This document shows, in pieces, positions 18,769 through 28,454 of a stretch of 64,000 bases of DNA. Every line of letters begins with the position of its first letter. Position 1 is the stretch's first letter. The position numbers and the translations under genes are program-made. The stretch covers positions 1,329,847-1,393,846 of the forward strand of contig NZ_CP041352.1 in the NCBI RefSeq assembly GCF_009746125.1, read 5' to 3'. The notes beneath the pieces are model-generated. The model worked only from the letters and a program-made list of their open reading frames with translations, had not been told where the DNA came from and ran no database searches. Source of the DNA: Casimicrobium huifangae (GTDB taxonomy: Bacteria > Pseudomonadota > Gammaproteobacteria > Burkholderiales > Casimicrobiaceae).

Positions 18769-19959
18769 TCAGCGGCGCGTCTGCGGTCGGCGACCCAGCG
18801 TGATCTTGAGGTCAATGATTTCACCGTCGCGCAGCACCTTGAGCGGGAGGGTCTGCTCCGGTGACGACATGGCGATGGTGTTGACCGCGTCGCCGCGATC
18901 CGCAGTCGCCCGGCCGTTGATCTCGACGATCACGTCATTCACCCGCAAACCAGCCCGGCTGCCCGGCGCCCCATCGATGACCGCGGCAACGAAGGCGCCC
19001 TTCGATTCTTTCAGCGCCAGCCGCTTCGCGATGTCCGGCGTCACCGAACCGAGATTGGCGCCGATGTAGCCCCGCTTCACTTCGCCGTGGGCGATCAACT
19101 GCTCCATGATCGGTCGCGCGATCGCGGTTGGAATGGCGAAACCGATGCCCGAAAAATCACCGGTGCGGGTGAAGATGCTGGAATTGATGCCCACCAGTTC
19201 GCCCTGGGCGTTGACCAGCGCGCCGCCGGAGTTGCCCTGGTTGATCGCAGCATCGGTCTGGATAAAGCTCTCGAACGGATTGCCGTCGGCAATCTGGGTG
19301 CGGCCCAGCGCGCTGACGATACCCATCGTGACCGTGTTGCCGAACACGCCGAACGGGTTGCCGATCGCGAGCACCACGTCGGCCACCTGCAGTGCCTCGG
19401 AGTTGCCCAGCGCGACCGCCGGGAAGTCACTGCCGTCGATCTTGATCACGGCGAGATCGGTGTCGGGATCGGTGCCGATCAGTCGCGCTGGCAACACCCG
19501 CTTGTCGGCCAGCTCCACCTGAATCTGCTGTGCGCCCTCGACCACGTGGTTGTTGGTGAGGATGAAGCCATCGGCCCGCACGATGACGCCGGAGCCCTCG
19601 CCGAGCAATTGCTGCGCGTTGCTGTTCTGGTCGCGCCCAAAAAAGCGCTGGAACGTGGGGTCGTCCAGCAGCGGGTGGCGGAATTTTTTCTGCGCGCTGG
19701 TAGCGATCTTCACCACCGAGGGCAACGCGCGGCCAGCCGCAGCACTATAGCTGGTGACCGCACCACGCGCCGCCGCAGCGCCGGACGGGGCCGCTGCAGG
19801 CGCAGCAGCGTTCGATGCCGCTGGCAGCGCTGGCGCGAGCGGGGGCGCTGATCCGCCGGCGCGGGCGAGCCATTCTGGCCGCAGCGTGCTGACGGTGAAC
19901 AAAATTGCGACACAGATCGTGCAGACCTGTGCGAAAACGAGCCATAATCGTTTGAGCAT
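18769..19959 (-). CDS. Membrane-anchored HtrA/DegS-like serine protease
   Basis: A 396-residue periplasmic protease anchored by one N-terminal helix (VFAQVCTICVAILFTVSTL) and an alanine/proline-rich linker. The trypsin-like domain contains the triad as TNNHVVEG, DPDTDLAVIKI and QGNSGGALVN with the catalytic serine. GFAIPTAIARPIMEQLI and a single PDZ domain (RGYIGANLGSVTPDIAKRL onward) follow. One PDZ domain plus a membrane anchor matches the DegS/MucD-like type that cleaves anti-sigma factors or misfolded proteins. It is divergent from the Nif3 gene, and a palindrome lies between them. Confidence 0.9.
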   Translation of the reverse strand: MLKRLWLVFAQVCTICVAILFTVSTLRPEWLARAGGSAPPLAPALPAASNAAAPAAAPSGAAAARGAVTSYSAAAGRALPSVVKIATSAQKKFRHPLLDDPTFQRFFGRDQNSNAQQLLGEGSGVIVRADGFILTNNHVVEGAQQIQVELADKRVLPARLIGTDPDTDLAVIKIDGSDFPAVALGNSEALQVADVVLAIGNPFGVFGNTVTMGIVSALGRTQIADGNPFESFIQTDAAINQGNSGGALVNAQGELVGINSSIFTRTGDFSGIGFAIPTAIARPIMEQLIAHGEVKRGYIGANLGSVTPDIAKRLALKESKGAFVAAVIDGAPGSRAGLRVNDVIVEINGRATADRGDAVNTIAMSSPEQTLPLKVLRDGEIIDLKITLGRRPQTRR

Positions 19960-19990
19960 TGCGGTATTCCGGCGGTTCAGGGATCGGGCC

Positions 19991-20025
19991 CTGTTCGCAC
20001 TATTTTCGCGAAAACAGTGTGAGCA
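19991..20025. promoter_or_regulatory. Palindromic operator candidate between degS-like and nif3 genes
   Basis: CACTATTTTCGCGAAAACAGTG at 19998-20019 is a 22-bp palindrome with one mismatched pair. It is flanked by CTG...CAG, which extends the symmetry. It lies 32 bp upstream of the protease start, where a repressor site would be expected. The cognate regulator is unknown. The rest of 19960-20247 is the leader of the plus-strand gene. Confidence 0.45.
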
Positions 20026-20247
20026 GGATCCAGTGATGCGAAGTGAAATTCCGTAGCGGGTAGTTCAGCGTTTCTACGTGACGTGCTGCAAATAAAGTCG
20101 CGGGAGACCAGGCGGGTAGCGGACTACGCAATGGGCGGCGCTGGCAGTCAACGTGTCAGCGGGCCAATCGCGATGCCATTCATTGAGGGGCGAAAGATGC
20201 GTTCGGTGGAATTGCCGAATTTTATTCAACACATCGGGGCTCAGGGT

Positions 20248-21024
20248 GTGACAACGGCGACGGAAAGTTCTGTTCAGCGCGAGCAACTGACGCGCCATCT
20301 CAACGCGTTTCTGGAATGCCAGCGCTTCAAGGACGTCGCGACCAACGGCCTGCAGGTGGCCGGCCGCGAGCGCATTGCCAATATTGTGGTCGGCGTCACC
20401 GCCAACAAGGCGCTGATCGATGCCGCCATCGAGGCCAAGGCTGACGCGGTTATCGTCCATCACGGACTGTTCTGGAAGGGCGACAGCCCGGCGCTGGTCG
20501 GCTATCAACGCGAGCGTGTCGCGGCGCTGCTGGCGCACAAGATCAATCTTTACGCCTATCACCTGCCGCTGGATGTGCACGCAGAGGTTGGCAACAACGC
20601 CTGTCTGGGCCGCCGGCTTGGGCTTTCGCCGACCGGCACCTGCGGCGAAGCCGGGCTGGTGATGCTTGGCCAGCTCGGAGTGAGTGCTGACGTGCGCTGC
20701 ACGGTGCTGGCGGCCTATGTCGCCCGCCATTATGGGCGCCGGGTGACGCTGTTTTCGCATCCTGAGCGGCCGATCAGGACGATTGCGTGGTGCACCGGCG
20801 CCGGCGGGTCATTGCTGGGCGATGCCATTGCGGCGGGGGCCGACGCCTTCATCACCGGCGAAATCAGCGAACAGCATGTGCATCAGGCGCGTGAGTCAAA
20901 CATCACCCTGATCGCCGCGGGCCACCACGCCACCGAGCGTGACGGCGTGGCGGCGCTGGCAGCACATCTGGTGCAGCAGTTCGGCGTGAACTACCAGTTC
21001 ATCGACATCAATTCACCGGTCTGA
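20248..21024 (+). CDS. Nif3-like dinuclear metal centre protein
   Basis: A member of the YbgI/Nif3 family: hexameric toroids with a two-metal site, sometimes called GTP cyclohydrolase I type 2, whose cellular role is not settled. Motifs are FKDVATNGLQVAG near residue 22 and the metal-binding AVIVHHGLFWKGD near residue 69. Further along come YAYHLPLDVHAEVGNN and a GEISEQHVHQA plus HHATERDG C-terminal metal site. I prefer the GTG at 20248 (258 residues, matching the family); in-frame ATGs at 20173 and 20197 would add an atypical N-terminus. Confidence 0.85.
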   Translation: MTTATESSVQREQLTRHLNAFLECQRFKDVATNGLQVAGRERIANIVVGVTANKALIDAAIEAKADAVIVHHGLFWKGDSPALVGYQRERVAALLAHKINLYAYHLPLDVHAEVGNNACLGRRLGLSPTGTCGEAGLVMLGQLGVSADVRCTVLAAYVARHYGRRVTLFSHPERPIRTIAWCTGAGGSLLGDAIAAGADAFITGEISEQHVHQARESNITLIAAGHHATERDGVAALAAHLVQQFGVNYQFIDINSPV

Positions 21025-21070
21025 CCGCACACTGGCGCATTCAGCTTCTTGCTGGAATGCCCATTGGCAT

Positions 21071-21162
21071 TGGGCTCTACTGGCCATTCGCCAATAAGTC
21101 GATAGTGGCGCATTTTGGCGGTTCAGCCCAGCTCGGATGCCGCTAAGCGCGATAAGCTGTTG
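21071..21162. repeat. Dispersed intergenic repeat, copy 3
   Basis: Lies between the convergent nif3 and dehydratase genes. GGGCTCTACTGGCC, GTCGAT, TTTTGGCGGTTCAGCCC and ATAAGCTGTTG align in order with the other copies. It is the most diverged in the AGCCC...GGGC core. Confidence 0.55.
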
Positions 21163-21186
21163 TTGCCTGGGGCGTGTTAACACGCC

Positions 21187-22305
21187 CTAGTTGCCACCCA
21201 CGGTCGCCCGGCGTACGGCCAACCGTTCAACGGCCTGCCAATCCCACTCAATCCCGAGCCCCGGTTGTGCTGACGGAATCGCGAATCCGGCTTCGCTGGC
21301 CATGCCGCAACCTTCGCCCAGCGTCACCGAATCGAGCTGCGGGATGTATTCCACCCACGGCGCGTTCGGCACGGCGGCGCAGAGGCCGACGTGCAACTCC
21401 ATCAGGAAGTGCGGACAGATTGGCACGTTGAAGCTCTCGGCCAGATGCGCACACTTGAGCCAGGGCGTGATGCCGCCGATACGCGCGACGTCGGCCTGGA
21501 TGATTGAGCAGGCGCCGCGCTGCAAATATTCGCGGAAATGTTGCAGGCTGTAGATCGATTCGCCCACCGCAATCGGCAAACTGGTGCTCTGCGCAAGCCG
21601 CTCGTGACCGCCCAAATCTTCTGCAGGCAGCGGTTCCTCGAACCACGCAATATCGAGCGTTTCGTAGTGGTGCGCGCGGCGGATCGCCTCGCCGACCGTG
21701 AAGCACTGGTTGGCGTCGATCATGATTTCGAAGGCGTCGCCGACCGCCTCGCGCACGGCGGTCAGTCGCGCCATGTCCTCGCTGACGTGCGGGCGCCCGA
21801 CCTTGATCTTCACGCCCTTGAATCCGAGCGCCTGCGCCTCGACCGACTGCGTCACCAGCTGTTCGGGCGACAGGTGCAGCCAGCCGCCCTCGGTCGAATA
21901 CATCGCCACCCGCTGCTGTGCGCCGCCCGCCGCCTTGTGCAGCGGCAGACCGGAGCGCCGGCAGCGTGCATCCCAGAGCGCCGTGTCGATCGTCGCCAAC
22001 GCCAGCGCGGTGATCGCACCGACGGCGGTAGCGTGGGTGTGGAAGAACAGGTCTTTCCAGATTGCCTCGATGTCGTCGGCGTCGCGGCCGACCAGCCGGG
22101 GCGCCAGGTGGTCCTGCAGCAGCGCCATGACCGACGAGCCGCCGGTGCCGATCGTGTAGCTGTAGCCCGTCCCCTGCGAACCGTCGTCGCAGGTGATGCG
22201 CACCATTGGCGTCTCCTGCACCACGAACGACTGGATCGCGTCCGAGCGCGGCACGGGCGGCGCCAGGTTGACCTGCCAGAGTTCGACTTGGGTGATGCGC
22301 GGCAT
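21187..22305 (-). CDS. Enolase-superfamily sugar-acid dehydratase (mandelate racemase subgroup)
   Basis: A 372-residue TIM-barrel enzyme that abstracts the proton next to a carboxylate, giving racemisation or dehydration. The Lys-x-Lys base lies in GVKIKVGRP near residue 162. The metal ligands are in MIDANQCF, AWFEEPLP and IAVGES, and the histidine base is in CPHFLME. Because it is the last gene of a TRAP/sugar-acid cluster, dehydration of an aldonate or aldarate is more likely than mandelate chemistry. The exact substrate cannot be read from the sequence. It starts 171 bp downstream of the dctM stop on the same strand. Confidence 0.82.
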   Translation of the reverse strand: MPRITQVELWQVNLAPPVPRSDAIQSFVVQETPMVRITCDDGSQGTGYSYTIGTGGSSVMALLQDHLAPRLVGRDADDIEAIWKDLFFHTHATAVGAITALALATIDTALWDARCRRSGLPLHKAAGGAQQRVAMYSTEGGWLHLSPEQLVTQSVEAQALGFKGVKIKVGRPHVSEDMARLTAVREAVGDAFEIMIDANQCFTVGEAIRRAHHYETLDIAWFEEPLPAEDLGGHERLAQSTSLPIAVGESIYSLQHFREYLQRGACSIIQADVARIGGITPWLKCAHLAESFNVPICPHFLMELHVGLCAAVPNAPWVEYIPQLDSVTLGEGCGMASEAGFAIPSAQPGLGIEWDWQAVERLAVRRATVGGN

Positions 22306-22475
22306 GAGTCCCTCTCAATCAGATACTTCAAGCCGACGTCATTCTCGGCGCAGCCGGGAATCCAGACGGCTGCCATTCAAAGTCAAGTCACCGCGAGTAC
22401 TCGCTCTCGGCATTCTGGATACCCGCCTTCGGCGAGTAGACGGCATTTTGTGAAGGACGAATGTCGCGTCGTTTG

Positions 22476-23870
22476 CTACATCCCCATGTACTTCGGCAAC
22501 CAGAGACTGATCGACGGTATGTAGGTCAGGACGGCCAGACTCAACAGCAGCGGAACCAGCCACGGCAGGATTGCTGCCGTCGTGCGCTCCACGCTCAGCT
22601 TGGCGACGCGCGCGAGCACGAAGAGAACCATGCCCATTGGCGGATGCAGCAGACCGATCATGAGGTTCAACACCATCACCAGCCCAAAGTGAACCGGGTT
22701 GATGCCCAGCTTGAGCACGATTGGTAGCAGGATCGGCACCAGGATCGTGATCGCGGCGGTGGGCTCGAGGAAGCAGCCGACGAACAGCATCAGCACGTTG
22801 GCCAGCAGCAGAAACAGCCAGGGCTCCTTGGTGAACGCGAGCACCCAGTCGGCAATGGCGGCCGTCACGCCGGTGGCAGTCAGCATCCAACCAAAGATCG
22901 ACGCGGCAGCAACGATGAACATGACCGTTGCGGTGGTCTCAACGGTGTCGAGGCAGACCTTCACAAACATCCGCCACGACAGCGTGCGGTACCAGAACAG
23001 GCCCAGCACCATCGCCCATACGCAGGCCGCGATGGCGCCCTCGGTTGGCGTGAAGAGCCCTGTCGTCATGCCGCCGATCAAGAGCACCGGTGTCATGATC
23101 GGCAGCACGGCCTGGAACTTGAACTTCCAGTCGGCGAGGAAGATCACCACGAGGCCCGTGATGACAGTCGCCTGCGCCGGGGCACCCCATTGCACTGCGT
23201 AGTACAGCGCGAGCGGCCACGCGATTACGACGGCTGTCTCAATGAGTGCGCCGCCGAAGCGCGACCAGACGAACTTGATGTCGCCGCCCCAGCCGTTCTT
23301 GTGCGCAAAGTACGCCACCGTGAGCATCATCAGCACCGCCATCAGCACGCCGGGCAGGATGCCCGCGAGGAACAGCGCGCCGACCGACACGTTCGCCATC
23401 ATCGCGTAGATCACGAAGGGCAGCGACGGCGGGATGATCGGGCCGAGCGTCGCTGATGCGGCGGTGACGCCGACCGCGAACTCGGTCGCGTAGCCGTGGT
23501 CCTTCATCGCCTTGATCTCGATGGTGCCCAAGCCCGCCGCGTCGGCGATGGCGGTGCCGCTCATGCCAGCGAAGATCACTGAGCCAAGCACGTTGACATG
23601 CCCGAGTCCGCCCTTGAGCCAGCCGACGAGGGCCAGCGCATAGTTGTAGATGCGGTTGGTGATGCCCGCATTGTTCATCAGATTGCCAGCCAGGATGAAG
23701 AACGGCACGGCGAGCAGCGGAAAGCTGTCGATGCCGCCAATCATGCGGTGCACGACGGTGAAGCCGGGCAGATCGCCGCTGACCAGGATATAGATGAGCG
23801 ACGCGCCGGCCATGGCGATGGCGACCGGTATGCCGGTGCTCATCAGGCCGAGGAAGAAAATTTTCAGCAT
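22476..23870 (-). CDS. dctM: TRAP transporter large permease subunit
   Basis: The 464-residue sodium-coupled permease of a tripartite ATP-independent periplasmic transporter. It has about a dozen hydrophobic helices. Family patterns include FPLLAVPFFILAGNLMN, GMSGTAIADAAGLGTIEIKAM, ASATLGPIIPPSLPFVIYAM and NLMIGLLHPPMGMVLFVLARV. The 170-bp gap to the downstream dehydratase shows no gene. It begins 15 bp after dctQ, in one operon with dctP. Confidence 0.93.
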   Translation of the reverse strand: MLKIFFLGLMSTGIPVAIAMAGASLIYILVSGDLPGFTVVHRMIGGIDSFPLLAVPFFILAGNLMNNAGITNRIYNYALALVGWLKGGLGHVNVLGSVIFAGMSGTAIADAAGLGTIEIKAMKDHGYATEFAVGVTAASATLGPIIPPSLPFVIYAMMANVSVGALFLAGILPGVLMAVLMMLTVAYFAHKNGWGGDIKFVWSRFGGALIETAVVIAWPLALYYAVQWGAPAQATVITGLVVIFLADWKFKFQAVLPIMTPVLLIGGMTTGLFTPTEGAIAACVWAMVLGLFWYRTLSWRMFVKVCLDTVETTATVMFIVAAASIFGWMLTATGVTAAIADWVLAFTKEPWLFLLLANVLMLFVGCFLEPTAAITILVPILLPIVLKLGINPVHFGLVMVLNLMIGLLHPPMGMVLFVLARVAKLSVERTTAAILPWLVPLLLSLAVLTYIPSISLWLPKYMGM

Positions 23871-23885
23871 GGAGGGTTCTGCCGG

Positions 23886-24449
23886 TTAGCGGTCGGCCAT
23901 CGTGGATTCGGGGCGCTCAAGCACGCTGTAGCCGCGTTGCCAGTGCACACGCGTCACCCACACCGAGCGCAGCATCATGCCGACAAAACCGAACAGGCAG
24001 ACACCGTAAACGATGTTCATCGGCAGATCGACGATGGTCATCTTGTAGCTTTCCATCTTCATCATCATCTGCACGGTGAACCAGACCATCGCCGCGAAAA
24101 ATGCGATACGCGCGACGTCAACAAAGGTCGATAGCGTCCGCGCCACGCCGTGCGGCAAGTAGCGATAGAGCAGGTCCACCTGAATGTGATTGTTCTTGGC
24201 TACACCAATCGCGGCACCTACGAACACGGTCCCGATCAGCAGGTAGCGCGCGATCTCCTCAGTCCACGACGCAGAATCGTTGAATGCGTAACGGGTGATG
24301 AACTGGGTGAAGACCACGGCTGCCAGTGTCCAGAACAGCAGCAAGGCAATCCACGCCTCGAACGGCACGTCGTCGAAGGTGACGGCTTCATCGGTGGCGT
24401 GAAACTCGCCATCGTCGCCCATGACCTTGGGGCCGGAATCCAGATCCAT
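23886..24449 (-). CDS. dctQ: TRAP transporter small permease subunit
   Basis: A 187-residue membrane protein with four predicted helices, the DctQ component. The segment FWTLAAVVFTQFITRYAFNDSASWTEEIARYLLI is the family hallmark (R-Y-x-F-N-x-S-x-x-W-x-E-E). A 30-residue acidic cytoplasmic N-terminus precedes the first helix. It lies between dctP and dctM; two hairpins in the 96-bp gap to dctP probably set the ratio of binding protein to permease. Confidence 0.9.
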   Translation of the reverse strand: MDLDSGPKVMGDDGEFHATDEAVTFDDVPFEAWIALLLFWTLAAVVFTQFITRYAFNDSASWTEEIARYLLIGTVFVGAAIGVAKNNHIQVDLLYRYLPHGVARTLSTFVDVARIAFFAAMVWFTVQMMMKMESYKMTIVDLPMNIVYGVCLFGFVGMMLRSVWVTRVHWQRGYSVLERPESTMADR

Positions 24450-24475
24450 GGTGTCTGCTCTCGAATAGTCGGTAA

Positions 24476-24522
24476 GGCGGGCAGTGCCCGCCGTTCGCAA
24501 AGGAGGCGGGCAGCACCCGCCC
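24476..24522. repeat. Two tandem hairpins between dctP and dctQ
   Basis: GGCGGGCAGTGCCCGCC (24476-24492) and GGCGGGCAGCACCCGCCC (24505-24522) are near-identical GC-rich hairpins without a T run. In transporter operons such structures usually protect the 3' end of the binding-protein message; that role is inferred here. Confidence 0.6.
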
Positions 24523-24545
24523 GACGACAGTTGTCCGTGAAAGTG

Positions 24546-25520
24546 CTACTTCGCCGCCTGAATGCGGTCGTAGTCTTTGCGATCAAAGCCCAGTGATTCG
24601 AGCGTGGTGCTCTTCAATACGGCCTGCTGGAAGCCAGCGCGATCCACCTGCACGATGTTGAGGCCCTTCTTCTTGAACTCTTCCACCAGCTCGCCTTCAC
24701 GCTTGATGATTTGCGCGGTGGCGCGGGCGGCAGCCTCGCGGGTGACTTCGGTGAAGATGGCCTTCTCGGCGTCGCTCAACTTGGTCCATACATGCGGCGC
24801 GATCTGCGTGACGAGGCCATCCACGATGTGACCGGTCAGCATGATGTGCTTCTGCACTTCGTAGAACTTCTTGGCCTCGATGGTCGTCAGCGGATTTTCC
24901 TGCGCTTCCACGGTGCCGTTCTGCAGCGCGAGATAAACCTCGGCAAAGGCGATCGGCGTCGGGTTGGCGCCGCATGCCTTCGGCGTGGCCATGTAGACCG
25001 GCACATCCGGCACGCGAATCTTCAGGCCCTTCATGCCTGCGCAATCGTTGAACGGCCGGTTCGAGGTAGTGTGCCGGGCGCCGTAGTAGGTGTAGGCCGT
25101 CATCTGGATGCCGGTCTTGGCGCGATAGCCGTCGACCATTTCCTTGAACACATCACTCTTTGAATAAGCCGCCTGATGCGCGGCATCGCGGAAGATGAAG
25201 GGATAGTAGGCAATGCCCAGCCGCGGATAGCTGCGCGCGGCAAACGATGGGCCGCTGATGATCATGTCCACGGTCCCGAGCGTCATGCCCTGATTGATGT
25301 CCGTTTCCTTGCCGAGCGAGGAGGCCGGGAACACCTGAATGTCGAACTTGCCGTTGGTGCGCTTCTTGATTTCGGCGGCCGCCCATACCGATTCAGTGTG
25401 ATACGGCTCGGACGTCTCATAGACGTGCGCCCACTTGAGCTTGGTCTGGGCGAAGCCGACGGCCGGGGCGATGACGGTGGCTGCGACGAGCGCAGAAGTG
25501 ATGAGCGTGCGGAATTTCAC
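24546..25520 (-). CDS. dctP: TRAP transporter solute-binding protein
   Basis: A 324-residue periplasmic binding protein. A signal peptide ([20 protein letters not shown], then FAQ) is followed by the DctP fold with [30 protein letters not shown] and [13 protein letters not shown]. The [15 protein letters not shown] segment holds the conserved arginine that binds the ligand carboxylate. The start is a GTG with a GGAGG site five bases upstream; the open frame continues far upstream but overlaps the divergent gene. It should bind an organic or sugar acid for uptake by DctQM. Confidence 0.93.
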   Translation of the reverse strand: MKFRTLITSALVAATVIAPAVGFAQTKLKWAHVYETSEPYHTESVWAAAEIKKRTNGKFDIQVFPASSLGKETDINQGMTLGTVDMIISGPSFAARSYPRLGIAYYPFIFRDAAHQAAYSKSDVFKEMVDGYRAKTGIQMTAYTYYGARHTTSNRPFNDCAGMKGLKIRVPDVPVYMATPKACGANPTPIAFAEVYLALQNGTVEAQENPLTTIEAKKFYEVQKHIMLTGHIVDGLVTQIAPHVWTKLSDAEKAIFTEVTREAAARATAQIIKREGELVEEFKKKGLNIVQVDRAGFQQAVLKSTTLESLGFDRKDYDRIQAAK

Positions 25521-25637
25521 GGAGACCTCCTTGTTGAATGCGGTGAGCGGCGTTCTGAACTCTGTCGGTCTGTGCTTCGCCGCACTGCCGATAGCATAAG
25601 CGATTACGACGCCAGTCATCGTACAAGAGGAGACGGA

Positions 25638-26867
25638 GTGAAACCAAGCAGGATTACCCACATTCGCGCCACGCCGGTGACAGTGCCGCTGCAGGCGCCG
25701 CTGCTGCACAGCAATGGTGCGCACTGGGGGCGCTTCGTCCGTACCATCGTCGAAGTCGAAACTGACGACGGCTACGTCGGCCTCGGCGAATTCGGCGGCG
25801 GTGGCGAGGTCGCCAGCGCCGGGATCGAAAGCCTGATCACCTACCTCAAGGGCCACAACGTTTTCGAGCTGGAGGCGTTGCGCTTCGCCATCTGCAACCC
25901 GACCGCGAGCCTCTACAACAACCGCACGCAGTTGCACGCCGCCATTGAGTTCGCCTGTCTGGACATCATGGGCCAACGCCTGGGCGTGCCGGTGGCCGAG
26001 CTGCTGGGCGGCCGCGTGCGTGAGTCGGTCGAATTTGCGAGCTATCTGTTCTTCCGCCTGCCGAACGACAAGACGGGCGAGGGCGAGGTGCGCACGGCCG
26101 ATCAGCTCGTCGCGCATGCCAAAGCCTTGCAGGCTGAGCACGGCTTCACCGCGCACAAGCTGAAAGGCGGCGTGTACGCGCCCGACTACGAGCTGAACGC
26201 CTATCAGGCTGTGGCTGCCGCTTTGCCGAAGGACCGCTTTCGCTACGACCCGAATTCCGCGTTCTCGCTGGCCGATGCCATCCGCTTCGGGCAGGGCATC
26301 GCGCACATCAACAATGACTACTACGAAGACCCGGTGTTCGGCATGCCGCAGCTTTCACGGCTGCGTGAATTTGTGCGCATCCCGATTGCCACCAACACGG
26401 TCGTGGTGAACTTCGAGCAGCTCGCCATGAACATCACCACGCAGCCGCGCGCAGTGGACGTGGTGCTGCTCGACACCACCTTCTGGGGCGGCATCCGGCC
26501 CTGCATCAAGGCCGCTGCGATTTGCGACACCTTCGGCCTTGGCGTTGCCGTGCACTCCTCGGGCGAGCTCGGCATTCAGCTCGCGACGATGCTGCACATG
26601 GGCGCCGTGGTGCCCAACCTTGGCTACGCGGCCGACGCCCACTACCACCACCTCACCGACGACATCATCGTCGGCGGCAAGATGAAATACGTGAACGGCG
26701 CCATTGCCGTGCCCACCGGGCCGGGGCTTGGCGTCACGCTCAACCGCGACAAGCTGCGCCAGTATCACGAGCTGTTCAGGGAGCTCGGCGGCTACACCTA
26801 CGACCGCGACCCGTCGCGCCCCGGCTGGTATCCACTGGTGCCGAATTCGCGGTGGAAGGCTTCGTGA
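25638..26867 (+). CDS. Enolase-superfamily dehydratase, glucarate-dehydratase-like
   Basis: A 409-residue relative of D-glucarate dehydratase. Matching features are AHKLKGGVY with the lysine base, [10 protein letters not shown] and YYEDPVFG for metal binding. FVRIPIATN is the glucarate-dehydratase-type ATN motif, and [11 protein letters not shown] carries the histidine. It starts with GTG after an AGGAG site and is divergent from dctP, sharing a 117-bp regulatory gap. Its stop overlaps the ligase start (TGATG), so the two are co-translated. The substrate is probably an aldarate or related sugar acid; this is inference. Confidence 0.83.
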   Translation: MKPSRITHIRATPVTVPLQAPLLHSNGAHWGRFVRTIVEVETDDGYVGLGEFGGGGEVASAGIESLITYLKGHNVFELEALRFAICNPTASLYNNRTQLHAAIEFACLDIMGQRLGVPVAELLGGRVRESVEFASYLFFRLPNDKTGEGEVRTADQLVAHAKALQAEHGFTAHKLKGGVYAPDYELNAYQAVAAALPKDRFRYDPNSAFSLADAIRFGQGIAHINNDYYEDPVFGMPQLSRLREFVRIPIATNTVVVNFEQLAMNITTQPRAVDVVLLDTTFWGGIRPCIKAAAICDTFGLGVAVHSSGELGIQLATMLHMGAVVPNLGYAADAHYHHLTDDIIVGGKMKYVNGAIAVPTGPGLGVTLNRDKLRQYHELFRELGGYTYDRDPSRPGWYPLVPNSRWKAS

Positions 26868-28447
26868 TGGGTGAAGCGGTCACCGCGCCGGCCTCGCTGA
26901 TTCCGCCCTTCGTCAGTCTGTCCGACCTGATTCACGGTCACGCTCGCGAGCGGCCGGACGCGCTGGCACTGAGCGACGGGCAGCAGTCGCTCACCTATGC
27001 CGCGCTGGACGCGCAGATGGATCGCATAGCGGCTTCGCTGCAGCGCGATGGTCTGCGCGCAGGCGATGTGGTGTCGGTATGCGCTGCCAGCTCGGTGCGT
27101 TATGCACTCGTGTTTGTGGCTGCGTTGCGCGCGGGCATTGTCGTCGCGCCGCTGGCGCCATCGTCAACGGCCGCCAGCTTGTGCTCAATGCTGCACGACG
27201 CCGAGGCGAAGCTGCTGTTTCTGGATGCTCAAGTCGCCGCCTTGCTCGACGCTGCGTCAGACACAGGCGAACAAGCGCCAGCGCGCATCGCGCTCGACGA
27301 CAGCGACGCGGGGCAGCGCTTTGACGAATGGCTGGCCGATGCCGGCAGCGCACCGGCGCCCGTCGAAGTGCAGCCACAACACCCGTTCAACATCATCTAC
27401 TCGTCCGGCACCACCGGCACGCCCAAGGGCATCGTGCAATCACACGCCATGCGCTGGGCCCACATCCAGCGTGGCGTCGCTTATGGCTATGGCCCGGACG
27501 CTGTGACGCTGCTGGCGACGCCGCTCTACTCGAACACTACGCTGGTGTCGTTCTTTCCGACGCTCGGGCTCGGCGGGCAGGTGCATCTGATGGCGAAGTT
27601 CGATGCTGAAAACTACTTGCGCATCGCCGAGCGCATTCGCGCTACGCACACCATGCTGGTGCCGGTTCAGTACCAGCGCATCATGGCGTTGCCGTCGTTC
27701 GGTCAGTTCGACCTGCGATCGTTTCAGGCCAAATTCAGCACCAGTGCGCCGTTCCGCGCGCCACTCAAGGCCGACGTGCTGGCGCGCTGGCCCGGCGGGC
27801 TGATCGAGTTCTACGGCATGACTGAGGGCGGCGGCACCTGCATCCTCGAAGCGCATCTGCACCCGGACAAGCTGCACACCGTCGGCAAGCCGGCCACCAC
27901 CAGCGACATCCGTCTGATCGACGAGAACGACCGTGAGCTGCCGCCGGGTACAACCGATGTGCCCGGCGAAGTGGTTGGCCGCTCGCCGGGAATGATGACC
28001 GGTTATCACCGGCAGGACGCGAAGACACGCGAGGTAGAGTGGTTCGATGTCACCGGCTCGCGCTTCATCCGCACCGGTGACGTAGGCCGCTTTGATGCCG
28101 ACGGCTTTTTGACGCTGGTGGATCGCCGCAAGGACATGATCATCAGCGGTGGCTTCAACATCTACCCGAGCGATCTCGAAGCCGAGCTGCGTGCCCATCC
28201 TGACGTCGCCGATGTAGCGGTCGTCGGCGTGCCGTCGGAGCAGTGGGGCGAAACACCGGTCGCCTATGTGGTGCGCGCGGCGGACGCAAGCTGCGACGCG
28301 CCGACGCTCAAGGCCTGGTACAACGCCCGCGCCGGCAAGACGCAGCGGCTGGCCGACCTGCGCTTCATCGACGAACTGCCGCGCAGCGCCATCGGCAAGG
28401 TGCTCAAGCGTGAGCTGCGCGATCTCTATCTTTCGGCCTCGAACTGA
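26867..28447 (+). CDS. AMP-dependent acyl-CoA synthetase/ligase
   Basis: A 526-residue ANL-superfamily enzyme that activates a carboxylic acid as acyl-AMP and normally transfers it to CoA. It contains the phosphate loop IYSSGTTGTPKG near residue 176, the YGMTEGGG motif and TGDVGRFDADGFLTLVDRRKDMI at the domain hinge. GGFNIYPSDLEAEL follows, and the catalytic lysine is in PRSAIGKVLKREL. It is translationally coupled to the glucarate-dehydratase-like gene. A CoA ligase is not part of the standard hexuronate or glucarate pathways, so its job in the cluster is unclear. Confidence 0.88.
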   Translation: MGEAVTAPASLIPPFVSLSDLIHGHARERPDALALSDGQQSLTYAALDAQMDRIAASLQRDGLRAGDVVSVCAASSVRYALVFVAALRAGIVVAPLAPSSTAASLCSMLHDAEAKLLFLDAQVAALLDAASDTGEQAPARIALDDSDAGQRFDEWLADAGSAPAPVEVQPQHPFNIIYSSGTTGTPKGIVQSHAMRWAHIQRGVAYGYGPDAVTLLATPLYSNTTLVSFFPTLGLGGQVHLMAKFDAENYLRIAERIRATHTMLVPVQYQRIMALPSFGQFDLRSFQAKFSTSAPFRAPLKADVLARWPGGLIEFYGMTEGGGTCILEAHLHPDKLHTVGKPATTSDIRLIDENDRELPPGTTDVPGEVVGRSPGMMTGYHRQDAKTREVEWFDVTGSRFIRTGDVGRFDADGFLTLVDRRKDMIISGGFNIYPSDLEAELRAHPDVADVAVVGVPSEQWGETPVAYVVRAADASCDAPTLKAWYNARAGKTQRLADLRFIDELPRSAIGKVLKRELRDLYLSASN

Positions 28448-28454
28448 GCCTCCC

